A stretch of DNA of 64,000 nucleotides from Coix lacryma-jobi var. lacryma-jobi (GCA_009763385.1 CM019829.1:37737705-37801704); one strand, 5' to 3'. Positions 43,448-55,360 are shown, counted from the stretch's first letter. Numbers and translations: made by a program. The notes: generated from the sequence alone by a model not told the origin.

Positions 43448-43457
43448 CTATATATAG
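43448..43457 (+). promoter_or_regulatory. TATA box in Copia 5' LTR
   Basis: The sequence ctatatatag follows the palindromic region. The copy in the 3' LTR is at 51126-51135. Confidence 0.65.
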
Positions 43458-44534
43458 TCGTTGGGGCCGGCTTTGGGCCGCTGGTTGGAGCACTCCAAAG
43501 CCTTGGTGGCTTGTGTGGATGTGCTTGGGAGCCCTCTAACTCGCTTGTGCTTGCTAGTGTGCGAATCTATTGCGAGTGAGCGATTCTAGTGCGTTGCTTT
43601 GAGAGATTGCATCGAGTGGCACTAGGTGTTCGTGTTGCAAGCCGGTGGTGCTTGTTACTCTTGGAGGTTGCCACCTCCTAGACGGCTTGGTGATCGAGTC
43701 TCCGTCGTGAAGCCCGCGTGAAGATTGTGCGTGGCTCCGGAGAAGGATTGTGAGGGGCATTGTGCTCGCCCCGCGGGGATCGCGAAGAGCAACTGTAGTA
43801 GAGCGTGTCATTGAGTTACCCTCACTTGTGGGTGAGTTCTTGCGGCGCTCGAGTGTCGAGCTAGGTGTGGTGCCTATTAGCCGCCGAACTACCAAAGTGT
43901 GTGGTCGACACAACGGGGACTAGCTTGGTGGCAACCAAGTGAACCTCGGGAGAAAAATCACCGTGTCAACTTCATGTTCATCTTCTCGGTGGTTTGCAAA
44001 CTCCATTCACTAGCTTGTATTTACTTGTTCATATACATGTGCTAGTGTAGTTGCTCTTGTAATTAGTTAGCTTGTGTAGCATGCTAGTTACCTTCTTAGC
44101 TTGTGTAGCATAGAAGTTAATCCCGTGAGTGACTAGTTGACTTGTAGTCTTGCTAGTCACATTGCTTAGTTTGTGTAGCTAAGTTGAGCTCTCAAATTTG
44201 GCTTGTGTAGACTTGTTTTTGAGAATTGCTAGTGAGCTTAGGCTTTGTGCTTTTGCTTAGTGGCATGTGTAGGAGCTCCCCGGTTGATTGAGTACTAGTT
44301 GCTTAGGTTTGTGTAACCTTGCAAGCTAGAATTGTTTAGATGAGCTCTAGCTACCCCGACACCTTATTTGCATTGTTTAGGATCTTTTATAAGGTGTCAT
44401 AGAGTATAAGTAGAGGGGTGTAGTCTTGGCTAGACCGATAGTTTTAATTCCGCATTTGTTTCGGTTAGCCGGTGCGATTAATTTTAGAAAGGACTATTCA
44501 CCCCCCCTCTAGTCCGCCATCTCGACCCTTCAAT

Positions 44535-44546
44535 TGGTATCGGAGC
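44535..44546 (+). promoter_or_regulatory. Copia primer binding site (initiator tRNA-Met type)
   Basis: The sequence tggtatcggagc lies two bases inside the 5' LTR. It is the same 12-mer as in the Tekay element on the opposite strand. Confidence 0.85.
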
Positions 44547-44584
44547 CGAGGTCTCTCATTTGTGGTCTTCACCGACCCGAGAGG

Positions 44585-46597
44585 ATGGCGACTTATGGGC
44601 TAGATGTTGAGTGTCCACACATTTTTGATGGCACACACTTTACACGGTGGAAAAATTGGATGATATGCAATTTTAAGTTTATTAGTCCTCAAATGTGGTG
44701 GATCGTAGATGTAGGTCTTTCTCTTGTGTTGGATAGAAAGAATGCAACTCAAGCACAAAAGAAATGCCTACATCTCGATTGCCAAGCTACTAACATTTTC
44801 TATCAATCTATGGAGGATAACATATTTGGTGAGATCATGGACTTGAAGTCCGCCCATGAGATTTGGATTTATCTCAATGAGAAATATGGGGCGATCTCCG
44901 ATGATGATGATGTTGATGAGCCCAAGGAGGAGACACATGAGGATGTTGAGCATGACCACAACTTGGTGGTTGTGGAGGATTGCCCCACCTCATGTTCAAG
45001 TGATGATGATGATGATCAATCCGCAAGTTCACTTGACAAGATTGTTGATGATGGGCCGAGCTCAAGTGATGCAATTAATGATTCTACTCCATGCTCACTT
45101 GATGATGATGATGATGACGACTACGAGAGTGATGTCTTCACAAGCTCTTCTACTACATCACATTGCTTCATGTCACATGGTGACACAAAGGTATCTATTG
45201 GTAATGTGGTAGTTGATTGTGATGATCCAAACTTTGAGCTTGTATGTAGACTCACTAAAGCTTTAGAAAATGAGATGGCAAAAACAATGAAATTAAAAAA
45301 TGAAAACTCATTTCTAAAGAACACATGTGAACAACAAAAACATCTACTTTATGTTACTACTTGTTCACATGAGGAGCTTAAATTGACTCATGAGGAACTT
45401 AGTGTTGCTCATGACAACTTGGTACAAGACCATGCTTTTCTCACTAACAAGCTTTCTAATGAAGAAACTAAAACTAGTGAGAGCTCATCACATGGATCAA
45501 ATGATCATTTGCAAAATGTTGCTAACCCATGTGATGTAGGCAAGAAGAATGTATCCACCTCTTGTGATGATTTATTAGCTATGCCATGTTCTTCACGTTT
45601 AGATGCTTGTTCTACTTATATGTCTTGTGAGACTAACCTTTTGAAGGAGAACAATGAGCTCAAAAATGAAGTGAAGAATTTGAGCAACAAATTAGAGAGG
45701 TGCTACAACTCCAAAGTCACCTTTGAGCACATGTTGAAAAATCAAAAGAGCTACGGTGACAAGAGTGGCATTGGTTTCAACAAGAGCACGTCCAAGGGGG
45801 AGAGAAAAAGATTGAAGAAGATGAAGAAGCAAGAACAAACAAAGCTAGCTCATTTCATGTGCTTCAAATGCCATGAGATGGGACATCTTGCAAATACTTG
45901 CCCCAATGGAGAAAAGCTCAAGTTGAAGAAGGAAGAAGAGAGGCTCAAGCATGTCAAATGCTTCAAGTGCCGCACTAGAGGACATCTCACCTCTATGTGC
46001 CCAACCAAGCAATTGGTGAAGCAACAAGATGAGCCTCAACCAAAGCCACAAGTTGAGCAAGAAAAGAAGCCCCAAGTTCAAATCAAGAACAACCATCATG
46101 ATGGTGACTTGATGAAGAAGAAGAAAACAAGAAGGGGCGGAAGAACAAGGCATCCAACTCACATTCAAGATGCCAAGATGATGATGAGCAAGAATGAAGA
46201 AAAGAAGAAAGATTTGGCTCACATCAAGTGCTACAAGTGTGGTGATATGGGACACTTTGCCTCAAAGTGTCCTAACAAGCTTGAGAAGAAGGCTCAAGCA
46301 ACTCATGAGAGGCAAGGCAATGAGAAGCAACATTTGAGCAAGGAAGAAAAGGCTCAATCCAAGAGAGTTTGCTACTCATACCGGGAAAGGGGACACATGG
46401 CAAATTCATGTCCCCTAGGTAACATTCCTAAGCCTATTTCAATTGCTAATGATTCTATGCTTAGGAAGGATGGAAATGGTACCTCTAAGGCTGCTATTGC
46501 AACTCATCCCGCTACTCATACTAAGGCTATGCCAAAGTATGTTGCACCTAACTTGAGAGGACCCAAACTAGTTTGGGTACCATCAAAAAGTGGATGA
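44585..46597 (+). CDS. Copia gag with four CCHC-type knuckles
   Basis: The 670-residue product starts MATYGLDVECPHIFDG; the open frame extends 17 codons further upstream through the primer site without an ATG. The N-terminal 110 residues (FTRWKNWMICNF, then EIWIYLNEKYG) match the UBN2-type gag of Copia elements. An acidic D-rich region follows, then a coiled-coil-like segment (NENSFLKN..., NNELKNEVKNLSNKLE). Knuckles read CFKCHEMGHLANTC, CFKCRTRGHLTSMC, CYKCGDMGHFASKC and a degenerate CYSYRERGHMANSC that lacks the second cysteine. It would bind RNA and form particles. No protease follows. The frame is intact. Confidence 0.88.
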   Translation: MATYGLDVECPHIFDGTHFTRWKNWMICNFKFISPQMWWIVDVGLSLVLDRKNATQAQKKCLHLDCQATNIFYQSMEDNIFGEIMDLKSAHEIWIYLNEKYGAISDDDDVDEPKEETHEDVEHDHNLVVVEDCPTSCSSDDDDDQSASSLDKIVDDGPSSSDAINDSTPCSLDDDDDDDYESDVFTSSSTTSHCFMSHGDTKVSIGNVVVDCDDPNFELVCRLTKALENEMAKTMKLKNENSFLKNTCEQQKHLLYVTTCSHEELKLTHEELSVAHDNLVQDHAFLTNKLSNEETKTSESSSHGSNDHLQNVANPCDVGKKNVSTSCDDLLAMPCSSRLDACSTYMSCETNLLKENNELKNEVKNLSNKLERCYNSKVTFEHMLKNQKSYGDKSGIGFNKSTSKGERKRLKKMKKQEQTKLAHFMCFKCHEMGHLANTCPNGEKLKLKKEEERLKHVKCFKCRTRGHLTSMCPTKQLVKQQDEPQPKPQVEQEKKPQVQIKNNHHDGDLMKKKKTRRGGRTRHPTHIQDAKMMMSKNEEKKKDLAHIKCYKCGDMGHFASKCPNKLEKKAQATHERQGNEKQHLSKEEKAQSKRVCYSYRERGHMANSCPLGNIPKPISIANDSMLRKDGNGTSKAAIATHPATHTKAMPKYVAPNLRGPKLVWVPSKSG

Positions 46598-49500
46598 TTG
46601 TGTGTAGGTACCATGGCATTGGAGGCTAGATTCAATTGGATGCATGATGATTACTATATGATTGAGTCAAGTAATGAAGCTTAGTGCTATCCAAACCCAA
46701 TGCCAAGACAAAAGAGTGAAGTCCAAGTGCTACAACATACAAGTGTCATGATCAAGTTGTGGTGGTTGATTGGAAGTATCTAAATGCTTGCAAATGATGG
46801 ATGAAGAAGCTTGCTATTAGATGATCATGAGCTACCAAGGTATATCTTAGTTGATCATATTCATTTGGGTGCATATGAGTTGATTGAATTGGATATATAT
46901 GCATATGTTGCTTGCTATAAGATGATTGAATGGATTTGATGATTAGTGATCAAAATTGAGTTAGTTTGAATGGATATGTTCATGAGACTTCTTTTAGTAA
47001 GTGATTTGAATGGATGTATGTATTGTGAGATTGTTCAAATAAGTTAGCTTCAAGTTTGATTCAAATTGGTAGAGTATAGCTCAATGGCTCAAAGTTGTTC
47101 AATATTGCAAAATCTGAGTGAGCTGAGAAGATAGCCATGTTTGGATGATCAAATCTTTTTGGATTGGCTTGAAATTTGGTACACATGCTCTACACTTATG
47201 ATATTAGTTGCTGTGAAAAATTCATGATTATTGGATAAGATGTACTTTGGTTTTGGAGTAGATCTTGTCAACTATAGTGCAGCAGTTTTCAGCATGTAGT
47301 ACTATGGAAAGAATTGAAATCTGGTAGCAATCTAGAAAGCCAATGAAGCTCAAATTTTTATGGCTGCTAGAACACCTAGATAAGCACATCTACACCAAAT
47401 TTCATGGTCATTGGACTTATATTTTGGGAGATATGCATGTTTCTTTGAGAAGGACAGAATCTGCCAGAAAAGTGACAAATATTGGATTGATCTAGAGTCA
47501 CTTTGATTGAAAGGCCCTCAAGTTGGAATCATGTTTATAAGTGGTTGAGGGACCTATGTTTGGTTTTGAGATGAGCTAGAAGCATGACAAAGATGAGTAC
47601 AAGTTCATTTGAAAGATGAGTGTATTTGGCACACATTTGGTACTCAAATTGGAAATCAAGACCAATATCAAAATGAAGATGAAGATCAAGTTCTAGTATC
47701 AAATTGAATATCATTTGGAAGAAAGAAAAGGACTCAAAGAGGAATTCAAAGTCACATTTCAATAAGAGTTCAAATGAATCAATCAATCAAAGTCAATTCA
47801 AGTGAGTATCAAGGATGAACTTTGGAGAGAGGTCACTTCTCCCTTTTGTAGGGGCTTGCCGCCTTTGGTAGGTTAACCAAGCAAGGCTTGGAAGGCTAAC
47901 ATGGAAGTGGTGATCTAAAGTATCATTGGAGATGCTTAGTTGAAGAAATCAAAAGGATTGATCTAGAGAGCAAGCAACACCCAAAAGAGCAAAAAATCTT
48001 GAAGCCTTCGAGTTGCCAACTCAAGTGGTATTCATATGCAAGCTATGATCAAATAAAGAAGCAAGCCAACCACAACATTGAGCTAGTGCACTTAATCATA
48101 TGGGTGGAGATTTGTTCTATTAATTAGTATCTATTGATCTTCACCATGGACTTCACATTGCTATTTGGAGCTTAATTGGAATCAAAATGACTATCCTCTA
48201 CTCCAAGATAGCAAAGGTATCATTGTAATGTGCATGATCATTTCATTCCTCACTAGTATGTGGTTAGTGCATATAGTACATGCTAAATAGGATCATGCAT
48301 AACAATTGAAAAGTTTAAATTCATAGCCTACCACTATTGCTTGTTTGATCTAGTGGTTAGTATATGAGTTTGTTCATGAGCTAGTGAACCCAAGTACTTG
48401 ATCTAGAAGATGAACATTCAAGTGTCTAATTCAACATGAGTAAGATAACCATTGAAAGATGTGTGAAGAAGCTTACTCTAGAGCAAACCGAGTTAGATAT
48501 CTTGTGAAATATTGCCTAGTTCAAGTCACAAATGAGAAGCTCATGAAGATGACAAGAGTTCAAGAAGAAGATAATAATGCAAATGGATATCAAGTTAAAC
48601 TTTCATTCAAGTGGTATCCTACAAGACTTCAAGTGATCCTCAACTTTAAATGATCAAATCAAGCAAAGCATCCCTCACCAACAAGAGCTCAAGCTTATCA
48701 AGTGGATGACCCATGCTATGACATAGGGGAGGTGCCCCACCTATTGGTATCAAGGTCAAAGATCCTACACATGGTGTCATTCCAACACATATGGTGGTGT
48801 CCATCAAAAATGAAGACTCAAGTATCATCCATCTACCCTAGTCCAACCCTTTGTATCAAGAGAAGCATGCCTTTTATGGTCATTGATGACAAAGGGGGAG
48901 AAAGTGAAGTGCCAAAGATATGATATAATAGGGAGAGAAAACAAGAAAAGAAGATGGACATGGATCAAGAGGGAGCAAGATTGGATAATGCGGAAGGATC
49001 AAAATTCTTGGACAAAGAGAGCACACAAGTAGGGGGAGCAAGCTCATGAATACATGTTTGATGCATTTGGTTGTGCATTACATTTGCTTGCTTGCATTGC
49101 ATATGTTATAAATTCTTATATGCTTGTGTGCAATATTTGCTAGAGCTAAGACTTGAATGGTGATTGTTTTCCTTTATTTGGTATCTAGAGCATAGTCTTA
49201 GCGTAGCAAGTGGTAACTAGAACCATGTTTATAATGTTGATCTCACGTGGTATCTAGTTTCACTTGTCTCTAGCAAGGTTGATGCTAAGGATGATTAAAA
49301 GTTTGGTTTACACGCTTTAAAGGTAAAATTCTATCTTGTATACCTTAGCATCACTTAGTAGTGCTAACACTCCCACAAATTTCATATTTATGCATGTGTG
49401 CAAGCTTGAAACCAAACCATTTGAGCACACATGTAGGGGGAGTTAACACTACAAAGTCGGGTTGTATGGTGCTTATCCAAATCTTTTCATATGGTCTTAA

Positions 49501-49612
49501 TGTTGGATAAGTAACATAGAATCCAAACCAAGTTAGCAATTTACATTCTTGTGAAGTGCTAGCTTGGAATAAGCTTAATTTCCATATCTTTGTAGAGTTG
49601 TCATCAATTACC
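46598..49612 (+). other. Copia internal region without pol
   Basis: About 3 kb of AT-rich sequence after gag has no open frame over 90 codons and no recognisable protease, integrase or RT motif. Purine blocks of the gggggag type occur at about 48892, 49032, 49434 and at the true polypurine tract, as seen in some long Copia elements. Confidence 0.75.
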
Positions 49613-49625
49613 AAAAAGGGGGAGA
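49613..49625 (+). promoter_or_regulatory. Copia polypurine tract
   Basis: The run aaaaagggggaga lies one base before the 3' LTR. Confidence 0.85.
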
Positions 49626-49626
49626 T

Positions 49627-52210
49627 TGAAAGGTCCTAGTTTGGTTTTGGTAATTGAGTGACAACTTTAGGTGGACTAACGATGTTTATGTGAGATACAC
49701 AGGTGTTAAGTCCACAGGTGATCATGTATGAGCAACATATGCCATAGGGGTGAAATGGCTTGAAGGATGTTACAATGCTCATGCATGTGATGAAGAATGA
49801 GCTTATTGCATATGTGACATGACATGTGGTCATGTGGCTAAGATGGAGAAGATCAAGGCAAGACTTGGCTTGATGGACCGATTGCGAAGGTGAAGGGCAA
49901 GTTGAGGCTTTGAAGCCGTTGGTACCGAGTGTCGGGAGGCTTAAGCAAGACTTGGCGCCGAAGGACCGAAGCGATGGTGAAGAGCAAGTGATGTCAAGAT
50001 CGATGGACCATGGAGGCCATGTGATGATATGAAGTGAATCATATCATTTGATGATAGGTTGGTGCATGTGTTGCATCAACACCGGAGGAGATGGAATGGA
50101 ATGCGCAAGGCAAAGGTATAATTGTAGGGCATTTCATTTCACCGGTCATAGGTGTGTAGAGAAGTTTATGACCGGGTTTAGGATAGATGGCCGTACCATT
50201 AAGAGGAGCAAACTTGTTTGCATATCGGTCATCTAGTGCCACTTGAGCGATCTAACTTTGCGATGTTGCTAGGATCGAGTGGCGTGGTGAGAGCAAGTGA
50301 AAAATCCTTTGAAATTTTTTTGTGAAAATGCTAACACACATGCACAAGGTGGTATACACTTGGTGGTGTTGGCACATTTGCAAAGGAGAAGTTGTTGGAG
50401 TTGATTTGGATCAACACAGAGAAGAAAATGAAGTTTTTTTGGGTGTGGTCGGTAGTACCGCCCAAGGGTGCTGCGTGCAACCTTCTCTGTGTTGGGGCTG
50501 TTTTGGCCTGGCGGTAGTACCGCCATAACCTCGGTACTACCGCCGGCGGTGGTACCGACCAGAGGGTCGGTGGTACCGTGGCCCTGAAGGGTTTTGCAGG
50601 CTCTCTGTGTTGAGCTGAGTTTGGCCTGCCGGTAGTACCGCCATAGGGTCGGTACTATCGACCGTTCGAGGTTTCGAGGTGTGAGGAGTTTGGAAGCTCT
50701 CTGGAAGTGGCCAGTTTTGGCCTACCGGTAGTACCGCCATAACCTCGGTAGTACCGGGCTCGGTAGTACCGACCAGGGGGTCGGTAGTTCCATGGTATGG
50801 AGGAGTTTTGGATGCTCTCTGTGTAGATCCAAAGTTGGCCTATCGGTAGTACCGCCATAGGGCCGGTACTACCGACCATCGGTGGTACCGAGGTCTGGAA
50901 GTAGTCTGGGAGCTCTCTGTGTAGTTCCAGTTTGACCTGTCGGTAGTACCGCCATAGGGCCGGTACTACCGACCGTCGGAGGTACCGACCAGGGGTCGGT
51001 TGTTCGTTTTGGTCAACGCGCCGTGTGTAACGGCTAGTTCTGACACTGTCGGTACTACCGCCCAGGGGGTCGGTACTACCGACCGAAGCGCAGAAAAGGG
51101 GAAACGGCTAGTTGGCCGCTCCCCTCTATATATAGTCGTTGGGGCCGGCTTTGGGCCGGTGGTTGGAGCACTCCAAAGCCTTGGTGGCTTGTGTGGATGT
51201 GCTTGGGAGCCCTCTAACTCGCTTGTGCTTGCTAGTGTGCGAATCTATTGCGAGTGAGCGATTCTAGTGCGTTGCTTTGAGAGATTGCATCGAGTGGCAC
51301 TAGGTGTTCGTGTTGCAAGCCGGTGGTGCTTGTTACTCTTGGAGGTTGCCACCTCCTAGACGGCTTGGTGATCGAGTCTCCGTCGTGAAGCCCGCGTGAA
51401 GATTGTGCGTGGCTCCGGAGAAGGATTGTGAGGGGCATTGTGCTCGCCCCGCGGGGATCGCGAAGAGCAACTTTAGTAGAGCGTGTCATTGAGTTACCCT
51501 CACTTGTGGGTGAGTTCTTGCGGCGCTCGAGTGTCGAGCTAGGTGTGGTGCCTATTAGCCGCCGAACTACCAAAGTGTGTGGTCGACACAACGGGGACTA
51601 GCTTGGTGGCAACCAAGTGAACCTCGGGAGAAAAATCACCGTGTCAACTTCATGTTCATCTTCTCGGTGGTTTGCAAACTCCATTCACTAGCTTGTATTT
51701 ACTTGTTCATATACATGTGCTAGTGTAGTTGCTCTTGTAATTAGTTAGCTTGTGTAGCATGCTAGTTACCTTCTTAGCTTGTGTAGCATAGAAGTTAATC
51801 CCGTGAGTGACTAGTTGACTTGTAGTCTTGCTAGTCACATTGCTTAGTTTGTGTAGCTAAGTTGAGCTCTCAAATTTGGCTTGTGTAGCCTTGTTTTTGA
51901 GAATTGCTAGTGAGCTTAGGCTTTGTGCTTTTGCTTAGTGGCATGTGTAGGAGCTCCCCGGTTGATTGAGTACTAGTTGCTTAGGTTTGTGTAACCTTGC
52001 AAGCTAGAATTGTTTAGATGAGCTCTAGCTAGCCCGACACCTTATTTGCATTGTTTAGGATCTTTTATAAGGTGTCATAGAGTATAAGTAGAGGGGTGTA
52101 GTCTTGGCTAGACCGATAGTTTTAATTCCGCATTTGTTTCGGTTAGCCGGTGTGATTAATTTTAGAAAGGACTATTCACCCCCCCTCTAGTCCGCCATCT
52201 CGACCCTTCA
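49627..52210 (+). repeat. Copia 3' LTR
   Basis: This 2584-bp LTR is 23 bases shorter than the 5' LTR because of a 22-bp loss in the palindromic region (near 50457) and one T. It has the same termini. Confidence 0.95.
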
Positions 52211-52592
52211 TCTGTGTCCCCCTCCAGACACCACTCATTCGTGGTCTGCCGAGAAGGCGTAGTACGCGAACATCGGCGCCGATGCAGTCCCTCAGGTATA
52301 GCGTGTGGATTGCCAACACACCAAGGGAGCCGAACGTGACTTCCTAGGCCAGGGTGGTGTGTTGATGAAGAAAATGGGTGTGCAGTCGCTGCCGCCATTG
52401 CTGAGGGAAGAGACTGCTATGCTCTGCAGGGAGGCTTTTTGACAGCCGCTTTCGGAGGCCTCTCATGACAGCCTTGACAAACTCCTAGGAGTGCACTTCG
52501 ATCCTATTGCCATGAACCTGAACATGTTGGGCCTCGAGGAGGAGCTGCCTCAGTTCTGAGGATGGTCATCGAAGTGGTAGCACAATGGTCTA

Positions 52593-54634
52593 ATAATGTT
52601 AACACACGCTTCTTGTATGGTGTGGAATGTATGGGGGCTAAACAACCGTGCGCGTAGGAATGTTGTAAGGGACCTACTAATCATGAACCGGGCAAAACTG
52701 GTACGCCAGCAGGAGACCAAGCAAGTTGAGCTTGCATGGGCCGGAGTATCCATGACAACTTCTGTGCTGTCAGGTTGTCTTGCAAGGAGCTGCACAAGCG
52801 AAGAATCCTGAGCCTGCTCTGCAAAATTGACATCTCTAAGGCTTTTGACACTGTTTTGTGGGTATTCCTTCTGGAGGTTCTTTCACCCATGGGTTTTGGG
52901 TTGAGGTGGAGGAACTGGATCTCGGCTATTCTGGCTTCAGCAAGCACAAAAATTTTCTTGAATGGGAAGCCGGGTAGAAGAATTTGTCACTCCAGGGGCC
53001 TGCGATAGGGGGACCCTTTGTCGCCAATGATGTTTCTGCTTGTGATGGAGGCCATTAACCATATGGTGTGCTGGCTTGATTCAGAGGGCTTCCAAGCCAC
53101 GATTGGTCCACTCGGCTCCATCTAGCGTGTGAGCTTATATGCGGATGACATGGTGTTGTTTGTGATGCCGGGTGAAGGGGACCTTCAGGTGCTCAAAACG
53201 GCGTTGGAGATCTTTGACAGGTGCTCGGGCCTTTTCGCTAACATGAACAAGAGCGTCATCACACCTTTGCACTGCAGCGAAGAAGATTTGGAGAGGGTGC
53301 AAAGTATATTAGCGTGCAACATCCAAGGCTTCCCGAGCAAATCTCTGGGAATTCCGCTTTCAATATTCAAGCTGAAGAAGGCCGATGAGCAGCCTTTGAT
53401 CGACTCCATTGCAGCTCACATTCCTAGATGGAAGGGCAACCTACTCAACATTGTCGGGAGGACCGCGCTGGTCAAGTCCACGTTATCAACGATCCCGGTG
53501 TACACGGCCACAGGTTTGGGCCTCTCGGCTTGGGCGATTCATTGCATCGACAAGCTGCGACGTGGCTTCGTCTGGTGTGGCATGTCGGCGGCATCAGGGG
53601 GGCGCTGTAGGGTTGCCTGGGAAACTGTTTGCAGACCGATGGAGCTGGGCGGCCTTGGGGTGGCCGACCTATCGAAGATGGGTGTTGCGCTGCGCTTGCG
53701 ATGGCCATGGCTGCACTGCACCAACCCGGAGCGGCGGTGGGTCAAATTCAAGGTCGGAGAAGGGAAGATGGTTGATGCCCTTTTCAGGATGGGCACCGTC
53801 TCTATGGTTGGCAATGGCGAGTCCACCCTTTTCTGGGTCGACAACTAGATTCAGGGGTCTTGCATCAGGTAGATTGCACCAATGGTGTTCGCTGCAGTTC
53901 CGAAAAGGAAGAGGGGCATATCCGTGGCCGATGCTCTCAATGGAGCTGAATGGGTTCTCCACATTGCGGGAGCTCACAACTAGAGGCTCATCGCGGAATT
54001 CGTCTTACTCTCAGACAAGCTGGAAGAGATTCGGTTGATGCCAGGGGTGCCCGACAACTTCGCATGGAGGTTCAGCGCGAACCAGCAATACTCGGCTGCC
54101 TCTGCATACGGGGCCATGTTCGTTGGATGTTCCCGGCCCTTAGGGGCCAAATTGCTATGGAAGACATCCGCGCCGCCGAGGGTCAAGACGTTCTTCTGGC
54201 TAGTCATGCATGGGAAGTGTTTGGCGGCTCATAGGCGTTGGCGTCATGGGCTGCAGGAGATCCACGTTGTGTTCTCTGTGATCAGGGAGATGAGACGATT
54301 GACCACATCCTTCTGGGGTGTGTATATAGCAGGGAGGTCTGGATTCAGTGTCTCCATGTTTTCCACCTGCAGGGGGTACAACACCGTGACACAGGAAAGG
54401 TGCATGCAATGGTGGGTTCGCTTGCGTAGGGGTCTGCCGCCCAAGCCTTTGCAGCGACCGTTCGACGCACTCTTCTTCCTCGTTGGGTGGCTTTTTTGGA
54501 AGGAAAGAAACGCGAGGACTTTTGGGAGGGCTTCTACTCCGCCGACACATTTGTTCAAAATGGTTATGGAAACCATGTCGCTGTGGATTGTGGCGGGATT
54601 TCGCCGGTTAGCGCTGCTTGAGGTGCGGCACTGA
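52593..54634 (+). pseudogene. LINE ORF2 (endonuclease start, RT, zf-RVT), internally deleted
   Basis: The first codons (MVWNVWGLNNRARRNVVRDLL, QQETKQVE) match the start of an L1 endonuclease. From about 52735 the sequence jumps to the RT domain: KIDISKAFDTVLW, a stop before GDPLSPMMF, then YADD (about 53137). The rest of RT is open from 53129 to 53848 (GNLLNIVGRTALVKS, FVWCGM). The C-terminal region shows LLWKTSAPPRVKTFFW and CVLCDQGDETIDHILLGC, a zf-RVT-like finger reached by a frameshift. About 400-500 residues of endonuclease and early RT are missing. It is non-functional. Confidence 0.8.
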
Positions 54635-54814
54635 GGGAGCTGCTGCTTCTACTCGATGTGTGGGCTGTGCACAATTGTATCATGTAAATTACAACCTTGA
54701 GAGGTGGTTTGGGGCTAGCTTTGTGTGGCAGCTGTGAGAGGGGTAATCTATGGATTACCGGTTCTCGTAGCAAACTCTTCTTCTTAATGAAAAACGTGCT
54801 AATGCACGATCTCG

Positions 54815-54823
54815 AAAAAAAAA
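54815..54823 (+). other. LINE poly(A) tail
   Basis: Nine A follow ctcg at the 3' end of the LINE-like sequence, which fits L1-type 3' ends. The following cattttccaacggttgg was checked as a target duplication but has no convincing copy near 39483. Confidence 0.6.
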
Positions 54824-54978
54824 CATTTTCCAACGGTTGGATGTAAGTATGTGGTTGGAGAATGTAGATTTACTCTATCCAATTTTTCATCCCTAATTGT
54901 TCATACTAACTCCCGCCTTACACTATACCATAGTCAATCTGTAGAGACTCCAAATAGATCGCTATAAGTTACTAGCTA

Positions 54979-55235
54979 CTCCCTCTGTCCTAAGATATAA
55001 GGCACGCACGTATTTCAAAATTCAAACTTTCTTATCTTTGACTAACAATTAGCCTAATCATATAAAAAGATTATACCACAAAAGTAGTTGTATTATATTT
55101 ATATTTAGAAATGCTTTCTAATGATAAAACTTTTATTTCTATAAATTATATATTATGAAAGAAATTATAGGTCAAAATGTAATTTTGAAGACCGCACCAA
55201 GTCAAATCGCGCCTTATATTTTGGGACGGAGGGAG
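54979..55235. mobile_element. Stowaway MITE (Tc1/Mariner type)
   Basis: This 257-bp element is flanked by TA on both sides (54977-54978, 55236-55237). Its ends ctccctctgtcctaagatat and, on the opposite strand, ctccctccgtcccaaaatat are inverted repeats of the Stowaway consensus. It has no coding capacity. It lies about 700 bp upstream of the host-gene candidate, a common location for such MITEs. Confidence 0.93.
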
Positions 55236-55273
55236 TAGTTATGAACTAGTTTATCCTAGTAATCCTAGAGGAA

Positions 55274-55360
55274 AGGCGGTATAGTGGTTGGGAATCGAAT
55301 CGAAGCTGGCACCGGCAGGATTGTTTCCGGTTATTCCGGGTAAGCGCTGAGCTACGACAA
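55274..55360 (-). other. tRNA-like pol III promoter sequence (degenerate tRNA or SINE head)
   Basis: On the minus strand the sequence tagctcagcgc (55344-55354) resembles an A box and gattcgattcc (55291-55301) a B box, about 42 bases apart. The flanks do not form a proper acceptor stem, and the anticodon arm is not canonical, so a working tRNA gene is unlikely. A tRNA-derived SINE fragment is possible. Confidence 0.3.

Larger units (their letters stand above)
41926..44532 (+). repeat. Copia 5' LTR
   Basis: It begins tgaaaggtcc and ends gacccttca. It contains a palindrome-rich repeat region (42745-43415) and a TATA box at 43448-43457. Confidence 0.95.
41926..52210 (+). mobile_element. Gag-only Copia-type LTR retrotransposon
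   Basis: This plus-strand 10.3-kb element has two LTRs of 2607 and 2584 bp, a 5-bp duplication (tctgt), an initiator-tRNA-Met-type primer site, a gag gene and a polypurine tract. The 3.0 kb after gag contains no protease, integrase or RT similarity, so it is non-autonomous. The gag layout (UBN2-like domain and repeated CCHC knuckles) and long LTRs point to Copia, perhaps the SIRE/Maximus lineage. By eye the LTRs differ at about ten sites, a 22-bp deletion and one T, indicating recent insertion. Confidence 0.85.
39483..54823 (+). mobile_element. L1-type LINE, defective, split by a Copia element
   Basis: The left part (39483-41925) has ORF1-type sequence with two CCHC knuckles. The right part (52211-54823) has an endonuclease start, RT and the C-terminal zf-RVT-like region, and ends in nine A (54815-54823). 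The Copia insertion at 41926-52210 separates them with a tctgt duplication. Both ORFs carry frameshifts and stops, and most of the endonuclease and the N-terminal RT region are deleted. The 5' boundary is uncertain, and no clear LINE target duplication could be matched. Confidence 0.8.

Noticed and set aside
44856..45212. 118-codon frame rich in methionine inside Copia gag
   Set aside because: It is an alternative reading of the GAT-rich acidic region of gag and has no independent support.
55274..55360. Functional tRNA gene
   Set aside because: No seven-base acceptor stem and no seven-base anticodon loop can be formed. Only the internal promoter boxes look tRNA-like.
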